The translations under genes were made by a program, and so were the position numbers. Below are positions 14,574-20,850 of a DNA stretch of 27,935 nucleotides, piece after piece (positions within the stretch are counted from its first letter, which is position 1; every line of letters begins with the position of its first letter). The stretch lies in NCBI GenBank assembly GCA_034429215.1, contig DAOUGI010000048.1, positions 1 to 27,935 of the forward strand. Direction: 5' to 3'. This DNA is from JAFGOG01 sp034429215. Lineage in GTDB: Bacteria; Chloroflexota; Anaerolineae; JAAYZQ01. The notes beneath the pieces were generated by a model. That model was given only the letters and a program-made list of their open reading frames with translations, did not search any database and had not been told where the DNA came from.

Positions 14574-16871
14574 ATGACGCCGATTGCGCATTTTGTGCCT
14601 GGCAGTTGGACCAAGGGGCAGGGTGAAGAGGTCCTGCCGCGCCTGCGCTGGCCCATTCCGCCAGGTGTGATCCGTGCTTACGTCGAGGCTTACACCCGGC
14701 CAAGTGACAGGGTTCTGGTGCCGTTTTGCCAGGATGCCGCCGAGGTGCGAGAGGTCCTGCACCTTGAGCGCCAAGCTCTTGCCCTACACTATGACCCCGT
14801 GCCGCTTCTGGTGGTGCAGGCGGCATTGGATCCTGTCCCGGTCAGGGATCTGGACGCCGCGGTGGCGCGTCTGGGCGACAGCCGCAAGCAGGGGATTCCC
14901 CTCCGCCAGCACATGGAATCACTGTATGCTACCACCTGCCCGGCATGTCTGCGGCCGGCTGTGGCCGACTATTTCATCTGGGAGCAGGGCAAGCCGGTCG
15001 CCAAGCAGGTGCACTGCCCGGACTGCGATTACGATGGGCAGGCGGGGATCGAGCCGGCCGACACGGAACGCCTGGCCGATATCAAGGCGCGGGACATGCA
15101 TTTCTACTATATCTTGGACCGTGTCGCCCCTCAGTCTGCTCAACCGGGAAGCGAGGGACTGCGGCCCCGCCTCGAGTCGTTATTGGACCTCTACACACCG
15201 CGCAACTTGGACGCCCTGGCCGATCTGACCCTCAAGATCGAGACCATGTTCGCCGGCGGGCCGCTTCACCGGGCGCTGTTGACGCTGTTGCTGGATTGCC
15301 TGGACCGCTGCTCGGTGCTGGCGCCGCTGCCGGGCGGCATTGCGCGCCGGCGCGGCCTGACGCGGCCCAGCCGCTTTGTCGAGTGGAATGTGTGGCGCAC
15401 TTTTGAAAAAGCGGCCGGCCGTTTCCGAGCGCCTGCCGCTGCCGGCAAGCCGGCGGCGGACTTGGCTGACAGCCTGGAGCGGTACCAGGCCGAAGAGGAA
15501 AAGGGATGGGCGGGGTTTGTCGGCCAGGGATTGGTCCGCGATCTGCCTCGTCGCATGGCTCCGCACAGTCTGCCGCTGGCCCTGGTCAGCCCGCCGCCGC
15601 TCGACTCGACGGCCTGGTCGCTGTCGTATCTATGGGGCGCGTGGCTGCTTGGCCCAGAGGCGGTTATGCCTCTCCGCCCTCTACTGCGGCAGCGCACCCC
15701 CGATCCAGCGTGGTATGCCCGGGTAATGGCCGGATCGTTTCGCACTATGGCCGATCTGTTGGCTGCCGATGGCCGCATCCTGGTGGCCATAGCCGAGCAG
15801 CGGACTGCTGTTCTGGAGGCCTTGTTGTGGGCAGCGGCCCGGGCCGGATTGCGGGCTGCATGCCTGGTGCAATCTGGAGATGACTATCGCCTGGAGCTGG
15901 TGGCCGGCCCGTCGCCGGTTTTGGCGCCTGGCGCCGTGGCCGGCGCGCAGGTTCAGCGGGTGGTTGCCGAAGCTCTGATCGAGACGATCCAGGCGCGCGG
16001 CGAGCCCACTCCCTGGCCCGCCCTGCACGCGGCAGCCTATCGGCGGTTGGCTGAGACTGACCTGCTGGGCCGGGCCGCCTGGCAAGAAGGGGAGGACGCC
16101 CTCGACCTGGAAACGATCTCCGAGTGGGTCAAAGCGGCCAGGGATGACGCCGGGCTGGTACGGCTGGCCGACGACGAAAGCGGCGAAGAGCTGTGGTGGC
16201 CGGCCCAGCCCATCGACCTGGAGATCCCCCTATCTGACCGGGTGGAAGCGGCGGCCTATGCCGTGCTGCAAGAAATGCCTGTCCTGGATGAGGCCTCTTT
16301 TGCCGAGAAGGTTTATGCCCGGTGTCCTGGCTTGCTTACCCCCAATGCCGGACTGATCGATGCCTGCCTGCGGGCCTATGGCCGCCAACCGACTCCCGGC
16401 AAGTGGCAGCTTAGGCCTGAAGACCAGCCCGAGGCGCGCGAGGCCGAGCAGCGGTGGATGATCGACGGTCTGCTGGAGCTGGGCCGGCGCTTGGGCTATC
16501 AGGCCAGGGCTCTCAACGGTTTCGACGCGGCCTGGCTCGATGGCACGGCTGCCGGGGGGGGCTTGGTCCGGGCGGCGTTTGTCGTGTGTTGGCAGGCGGC
16601 GGTGAGCGAGGCGCTGGCGCTGGGCGAGAAGGCGCCTGGAGCCAGGCTTTACCTGGTAATCCCTGGCGGGCGGGCGGAGCTGGTCAGCTACAAGCTGGCC
16701 CACAATCCCCTGTGGCAGGCGACGCTCGACGAGGCCGGTTGGCGGTTCATCAAGTACCGGCACGTGCGCCAGCTGATGGCCCAACAGGAAGTGGACGAAT
16801 ATGCGCTGCGGGCCATCGTTGGGCTGGATCCGATCGTCGAACGGGAGGCGGTGCAGATCCCGTTGTTCTAG
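14574..16871 (+). CDS. Large DNA-methylase-like protein with zinc ribbon and degenerate catalytic motifs
   Basis: A 765-residue cytosolic protein. Its order of parts follows zinc-ribbon-containing adenine/cytosine-N4 DNA methylases of the DUF1156-like kind. A SAM-motif-I position RVLVPFCQDAAEV (46-58) is followed by ALHYDPVPLLV. A four-Cys zinc ribbon follows (C122, C125, C148, C151), then an LYTPRNLDAL block (206-215) matching the usual F-x-PRQLLAL. Next is an LVSPPPLDS position (337-345) where DPPY/NPPY is expected, and an SFRTMADLLAADGRILVAI strand-helix (388-406) typical after the catalytic loop. The glycine-rich DPFxGxG and the (D/N/S)PP(Y/F/W) box are both altered, so methyl transfer is doubtful. 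Residues about 490-765 are an additional region, perhaps winged-helix plus an alpha/beta domain, that I do not recognise. The assignment is by motif order, not by strong identity. Confidence 0.6.
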   Translation: MTPIAHFVPGSWTKGQGEEVLPRLRWPIPPGVIRAYVEAYTRPSDRVLVPFCQDAAEVREVLHLERQALALHYDPVPLLVVQAALDPVPVRDLDAAVARLGDSRKQGIPLRQHMESLYATTCPACLRPAVADYFIWEQGKPVAKQVHCPDCDYDGQAGIEPADTERLADIKARDMHFYYILDRVAPQSAQPGSEGLRPRLESLLDLYTPRNLDALADLTLKIETMFAGGPLHRALLTLLLDCLDRCSVLAPLPGGIARRRGLTRPSRFVEWNVWRTFEKAAGRFRAPAAAGKPAADLADSLERYQAEEEKGWAGFVGQGLVRDLPRRMAPHSLPLALVSPPPLDSTAWSLSYLWGAWLLGPEAVMPLRPLLRQRTPDPAWYARVMAGSFRTMADLLAADGRILVAIAEQRTAVLEALLWAAARAGLRAACLVQSGDDYRLELVAGPSPVLAPGAVAGAQVQRVVAEALIETIQARGEPTPWPALHAAAYRRLAETDLLGRAAWQEGEDALDLETISEWVKAARDDAGLVRLADDESGEELWWPAQPIDLEIPLSDRVEAAAYAVLQEMPVLDEASFAEKVYARCPGLLTPNAGLIDACLRAYGRQPTPGKWQLRPEDQPEAREAEQRWMIDGLLELGRRLGYQARALNGFDAAWLDGTAAGGGLVRAAFVVCWQAAVSEALALGEKAPGARLYLVIPGGRAELVSYKLAHNPLWQATLDEAGWRFIKYRHVRQLMAQQEVDEYALRAIVGLDPIVEREAVQIPLF

Positions 16872-16903
16872 GACGCTTGACGAATTCATTGGAGGTCGGG
16901 ATC

Positions 16904-17428
16904 ATGACACTAGCAGGAAAACGGGTGGCCGTGTTGGCCGAAGATGTCTACGAGGACCTGGAACTGTGGTATCCTTTGCTCCGGTTGCGAGAGGCCGGAG
17001 CCGAGACGTTTGTCGTCGGCACCGGCAGCAAGGAGGAATATATCGGCAAATACGGCCATCCGGTCCAAGTGGACCGGACCGCCGAGCAAGTGAACGCCGC
17101 CGAGGTGGACGCCGTCATCGTGCCGGGCGGTTATGCGCCCGACAAGATGCGGCGCTATCCGGCGATGCTCAGGCTGGTCCGGGACGCCTTTGATCAAGGA
17201 AAGGTGGTGGCCGGTATCTGCCACGCCGGCTGGGTGCTGGTCTCGGCGGGCATCCTCAAGGGCAAGAGGGCGACCAGCGTGCCGGCCATCAAGGACGACA
17301 TGGCCAATGCCGGGGCAACCTGGGTCAACGAAGAGGTGGTTCGTGACGGCAATCTGATTACCTCGCGCACTCCGGCGGACCTGCCGGCTTTTTGCCGGAC
17401 GATCATCGCCGCGCTGGAGGGTGAGTGA
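16904..17428 (+). CDS. DJ-1/PfpI family protein
   Basis: A 174-residue class I glutamine-amidotransferase-like protein of the PfpI/YhbO group. The nucleophile elbow AGICHAGW carries C106 and H107, and the conserved acid E17 is in DVYEDLE. VIVPGGYAPDKMR (71-83) forms the oxyanion loop. PfpI relatives have been described as intracellular proteases, and DJ-1 relatives as glyoxalases or deglycases acting on protein and nucleotide adducts; these activities are debated. I chose the ATG at 16904, with GGAGG (16891-16895) upstream; a longer frame reaches back into the preceding gene and is a shadow. Its stop overlaps the next start by one base. Confidence 0.9.
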   Translation: MTLAGKRVAVLAEDVYEDLELWYPLLRLREAGAETFVVGTGSKEEYIGKYGHPVQVDRTAEQVNAAEVDAVIVPGGYAPDKMRRYPAMLRLVRDAFDQGKVVAGICHAGWVLVSAGILKGKRATSVPAIKDDMANAGATWVNEEVVRDGNLITSRTPADLPAFCRTIIAALEGE

Positions 17429-17997
17429 TGCCAGATTCTGAATTCTATACCGGGCGCGGCGACGATGGCTACAGCAGCTTGCTGGGGCCGGATCGGGTGC
17501 CCAAGTACGACGCGCGGCTGGAAGCCTATGGCACCGTCGACGAGATGCAGGCCGTTTTGGGCCTGGCGCGGGCCAGTGGCTGTGACGCCCACACCCAAGA
17601 GATCCTGCTGGCGGTGCAGCGGGACTGCCATCAGTTGATGGCCGAGCTGGCGGCGGCCGACTTTCGGAAGAAGCCCTTCGCCGGAGGCATTGCCACTGTG
17701 CACGTGGACCAGATGGAGGATTGGATCGGTGAGCTGGAGGCGCAGGTCGAGATGCCTACAGGGTTTGTCGTCCCCGGCGACAGCCAGCCTGGGGCGGCGC
17801 TCCACCTGGCGCGGACGGTCTGCCGCCGGGCGGAACGGCTGGTGGCGCAACTGGACCACAAAGGACTGCTGACCGGCAGTGGGGCGCTGCGCTATCTGAA
17901 CCGGCTGTCGTCGCTGTTGTTTGTGATGGCTTGCTTTGAAGACCAGGCTGCCACCGGCAGCTACCCTACCCTGGTACGGGAGAGTGACCATGACTGA
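17428..17997 (+). CDS. PduO-type cob(I)alamin adenosyltransferase
   Basis: A 189-residue ATP:cob(I)alamin adenosyltransferase that makes adenosylcobalamin. Visible motifs are the N-terminal FYTGRGDDGYSSLL (6-19, ATP-binding TR-x-GD-x-G type), AYGTVDEMQAVLG, GALHLARTVCRRAERLV (written in parts: HLARTVCRRAER) and the C-terminal YLNRLSSLLFVMACF. In most PduO enzymes the last block reads NRLSDxLF; the Asp is Ser here, and the following Arg is Cys, which may weaken a contact. The start ATG is in a TGATG overlap with the PfpI gene; GTG 17425 is an alternative. It overlaps the endonuclease gene by eight bases. No other B12 gene or cobalamin riboswitch is in the window. Confidence 0.88.
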   Translation: MPDSEFYTGRGDDGYSSLLGPDRVPKYDARLEAYGTVDEMQAVLGLARASGCDAHTQEILLAVQRDCHQLMAELAAADFRKKPFAGGIATVHVDQMEDWIGELEAQVEMPTGFVVPGDSQPGAALHLARTVCRRAERLVAQLDHKGLLTGSGALRYLNRLSSLLFVMACFEDQAATGSYPTLVRESDHD

Positions 17998-18865
17998 AGC
18001 AAAACTGTTGCTCGGCGCGCACCAATCGATCGCCGGCGGGGTGCACCAGGCGCTGCTGCGCGGCCGGGAGGCAGGCTGTGATGTAGTTCAGATCTTTGTC
18101 AAGTCGCCCAGCCGCTGGGTATCCAAGCCGCTGACCGCAGAGGACGTCGCCGCCTTCCAAGCGAACAGGGTCGAGACCGGTATCGGGCCGGTCTTTGGCC
18201 ACAGCCTGTACCTGCTAAACCTGGCTTCGCCCGACGATGGGTTGTGGCACAAATCGATCGACGCCCTGATCGATGACCTGGAGCGGTGTGAGCGGCTGGG
18301 GCTGCCGGGACTGGTGATGCACCCCGGCTCGCACATGGGCAGCGGCGAGGCGACCGGCCTGGCCCGGATTTCCGCTGCCTTGGACGTGGTCCATGCCCGC
18401 CTGTCCGGCTATCGGGCCCAGGTGTGGCTAGAGATCACGGCCGGACAGGGCGATCAACTGGGACGGACCTTTGCCCAACTGCAGGCGATGATCGACGGGG
18501 TGAAGGAGCCGGAGCGGCTGGGCGTCTGCTTTGACACAGCCCACGCCCTGGCGGCCGGCTATGAGCTGCGCACGCGCCAGGGCTATGATGCCACGTGGGC
18601 CGAGTTCGACGCCGCGCTGGGCCTGGGCCGGCTGAAGGCCGTCCACCTCAACGACTCCAAGGCCGACCTTGGCAGCCACGTGGACCGTCACGAGCACATT
18701 GGGCAGGGTCACCTGGGGCTGGAGCCGTTCCGTTTTCTGGTGAACGATCCCCGTTTTCGGGGCATCCCGATGACGCTGGAAACGGACAAGGGGCCGGACC
18801 TGGCCGAAGACAAGGAAAATCTCAGGATCCTGCGTTCCTTGGTCGGCACGGAGATCGTGGGCTGA
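17990..18865 (+). CDS. nfo: Endonuclease IV (AP endonuclease)
   Basis: A 291-residue TIM-barrel AP endonuclease that cuts 5' of abasic sites and removes 3'-blocking groups in base-excision repair. All nine metal ligands known from E. coli Nfo have a counterpart: H71, H111 (HPGSHMG), E148 (LEITAGQG), D182 and H185 (CFDTAHALAAGYE), H219 (VHLNDSK), D232 and H234 (VDRHEHIGQG), and E264 (LETDKG). Length is standard. I chose the internal ATG at 17990, which overlaps the adenosyltransferase by eight bases, because the conserved family start begins there. The YcaQ-type gene follows after five bases, so two repair enzymes are co-expressed. Confidence 0.96.
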   Translation: MTEAKLLLGAHQSIAGGVHQALLRGREAGCDVVQIFVKSPSRWVSKPLTAEDVAAFQANRVETGIGPVFGHSLYLLNLASPDDGLWHKSIDALIDDLERCERLGLPGLVMHPGSHMGSGEATGLARISAALDVVHARLSGYRAQVWLEITAGQGDQLGRTFAQLQAMIDGVKEPERLGVCFDTAHALAAGYELRTRQGYDATWAEFDAALGLGRLKAVHLNDSKADLGSHVDRHEHIGQGHLGLEPFRFLVNDPRFRGIPMTLETDKGPDLAEDKENLRILRSLVGTEIVG

Positions 18866-18870
18866 CCGGC

Positions 18871-20127
18871 ATGAGCCTTCTTCCACAACCCACTCTGACC
18901 CTGACCAAGACCGAGGCTCGGCGTTTTTTGCTGGCGCACCACCGCCTGTCGCCGCCCCGCTCGCTGACCGGCAAGGCCGGGATCCTCGAGTTTATCCGCC
19001 ACGTTGGGTGCATCCAGTTTGACCCGATCGACGTGGTGGGACGCAACCCGGACCTGGTGCTGCAATCTCGCGTGGCAGATTATCGCCGCTCCTTGTTGGA
19101 GGAGATGCTGTACGGCGACCATCAACTACTGGACGGCTGGGACAAGCAGGCCGGGATCTATCCGGTGAACGACTGGCCTTACTTTGCCCGCCACCGGGCC
19201 AGGACGGCCCAGCGGCACGGCGATCCGTCCAATCCGCCGATGGCGATCGCACCGGCGGTGCTGCAGGCGATCCGCGATCGCGGCCCTCTGTCCTCCATAG
19301 ACCTGGATCACGCCGGCACGGTCGATTGGTTTTGGGGGCCAACCCGCCTGGGCAGGGCTACGCTGGAGATCCTGCACGGCATGGGTGCGGTGACGATCCA
19401 CCACCGGGTCGGCACGCGCCGCTTTTTCGAGCTGACCGAGAAGCTCCTGCCGGCCGATCTGTTGGCCGCGCCCGACCCGAACCCGACCGTGGAAGAGTAT
19501 CAGAACTGGCACGTGCTGCGCCGGGTGGGCGGGCTGGGCCTGGCTAAAACGGGCGCCGGCGAGTATTGGTATGGCATCCTGGACGTCAAGACCGAGGCCC
19601 GCCAGGCCGCTCTGGCGCGCCTGGTGGAACGGGGCGACCTGGTTGCTGTGGCCGTTGAAGGGGTGTCGAACCGCACTTTTTTCATCCGCACCGCCGACCT
19701 GCCTACGGTGCAGGCAGCACAGACCCGGCCTCCGGCCGAGCCACAGGCCGCGATCCTGGGGGTGCTCGACAATATCATGTGGGACCGCGACCTGCTGCGC
19801 CTGGTGTTTGATTTCGACTATGTGTGGGAAGTGTACAAGCCGGCCGCCCAGCGCAAGTACGGGTACTATGTATTGCCGGTGATCTATGGAGATCGTTTCG
19901 TGGCTCGCTTCGACCCGGCTTTTGACAAAAAGGCGCATGAGCTTACCATCGCCAACTGGTGGTGGGAAGAGGGGATCCAACCGGACGAGGCCATGCAGTC
20001 GGCTCTCGCGGAATGTTTCCGGGAGTTTATGCGCTACCTCGATGCCCGCCGGCTATGGCTTGGGGGCAGGGCGGCGGAGATCAGCTTCTTGCTTGGCCTT
20101 GCCTCAGAGAGCCCACGCGTGCTATAA
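18871..20127 (+). CDS. YcaQ-family winged-helix DNA glycosylase
   Basis: A 418-residue HTH_42 (formerly DUF1006) protein. Members such as E. coli YcaQ/AlkX and Streptomyces AlkZ unhook DNA interstrand crosslinks or excise bulky alkyl adducts. The catalytic Q-x-D motif of the YcaQ-type subgroup is visible as Q49-F50-D51 in CIQFDPIDVVGRN; AlkZ proteins have Q-x-Q. Further landmarks are the RSLLEEMLYGDHQLLDGWDKQA segment (about 75-95), the PVNDWPYFARHR block and a C-terminal RFDPAFDKKAHEL beta domain. The start ATG at 18871 lies five bases after the nfo stop. It is co-transcribed with endonuclease IV, which would process the abasic site it leaves. Confidence 0.9.
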   Translation: MSLLPQPTLTLTKTEARRFLLAHHRLSPPRSLTGKAGILEFIRHVGCIQFDPIDVVGRNPDLVLQSRVADYRRSLLEEMLYGDHQLLDGWDKQAGIYPVNDWPYFARHRARTAQRHGDPSNPPMAIAPAVLQAIRDRGPLSSIDLDHAGTVDWFWGPTRLGRATLEILHGMGAVTIHHRVGTRRFFELTEKLLPADLLAAPDPNPTVEEYQNWHVLRRVGGLGLAKTGAGEYWYGILDVKTEARQAALARLVERGDLVAVAVEGVSNRTFFIRTADLPTVQAAQTRPPAEPQAAILGVLDNIMWDRDLLRLVFDFDYVWEVYKPAAQRKYGYYVLPVIYGDRFVARFDPAFDKKAHELTIANWWWEEGIQPDEAMQSALAECFREFMRYLDARRLWLGGRAAEISFLLGLASESPRVL

Positions 20128-20128
20128 T
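20099..20128 (+). promoter_or_regulatory. Extended -10 promoter before the translin gene
   Basis: TGCTATAAT (20120-20128) is a perfect extended -10; TTGCCT (20099-20104) gives a four-of-six -35 at an 18-base spacer. It overlaps the end of the YcaQ-type gene and lies about 50 bases before the translin start, so translin and the ABC exporter may be a separate transcript. Confidence 0.6.
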
Positions 20129-20178
20129 CCCACTGCCGGCAATCCAGCCGACGGCTGGAGCCTGGCGAGGAGCCTATC

Positions 20179-20850
20179 ATGAGCAATTTGGAAGCAATCG
20201 TCGAAGAGATCCGCGCCGTTTTTGAGAGCAAGAATGCCGCCCGCGATGCAGCTCTGGAGCGTTCCCGCGCCCTGATCCGCCATTGCGCCAACGCCATCCG
20301 CGCCGCCCACCGGGGTGAGCTGGCCGATGCCCGGCTCCTGCTCGACACGGCAGGGCAGGATGCCCGCGATATGATGGCCGACCTGGAGCCTTATCCGGAC
20401 CTGTATCATGCCGGCTATGCCCAGGACGCGCTGAAAGAGTATGCCGAAGCCCGCCTGACCTACGCCTTTATTACCGGCGAGGCGGCGCCCGGCCCGGCCG
20501 AGGTGGGCGTTGAGCCGGCGGCTTATCTCAAGGGGCTGGCCGAGGCGGCCAGCGAGATGCGCCGCCACGCCCTGGACCTGATGCGGCAGAACCGGCTGGA
20601 GCGCGCCGGACAGATCCTGGAGATCATGGACGAGGTGTACAGCCTGCTGATCGCCGTCGACTTCCCCGACGCCATCACCGCCGGCTTGAGGCACACCACC
20701 GATGCCCTGCGCGGCGTTTTGGAGCGCACCCGCGGTGACCTGACTACTGCCATACGGCAGGAGATGATGCGCCAAGCCCTGCGCGAGTTCGAGGCGCGGT
20801 TGGACCTGCCGGATGCTCTGCCAGGAAATGACGACCGAGCAGCACTCTAG
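20179..20850 (+). CDS. Translin-family protein
   Basis: A 223-residue all-helical protein. The pattern matches translin/TRAX: RALIRHCANAIRAAHRG (N-terminal basic helix), HAGYAQDALKEYAEARLTYA (split landmarks at 77-96), AYLKGLAEAASEMRRHALD (115-133), a LIAVDFPDAIT turn (157-167) and LRHTTDALRGVLERTRGDL (170-188). Translin and TRAX form barrel-shaped oligomers that bind single-stranded RNA/DNA; TRAX-type subunits are RNases using clustered acidic residues. Candidate acids here are E87, E90, E126 and D161, so both binding and nuclease roles are possible. GAGGAG precedes the ATG. The family is well known in eukaryotes and archaea and sporadic in bacteria. The end overlaps the ABC exporter gene. 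Confidence 0.85.
   Translation: MSNLEAIVEEIRAVFESKNAARDAALERSRALIRHCANAIRAAHRGELADARLLLDTAGQDARDMMADLEPYPDLYHAGYAQDALKEYAEARLTYAFITGEAAPGPAEVGVEPAAYLKGLAEAASEMRRHALDLMRQNRLERAGQILEIMDEVYSLLIAVDFPDAITAGLRHTTDALRGVLERTRGDLTTAIRQEMMRQALREFEARLDLPDALPGNDDRAAL

Noticed and set aside
17391..17428. Possible cobalamin riboswitch before the adenosyltransferase gene
   Set aside because: The gene overlaps the one before it, so there is no room for a riboswitch, and no B12-box-like sequence is seen.
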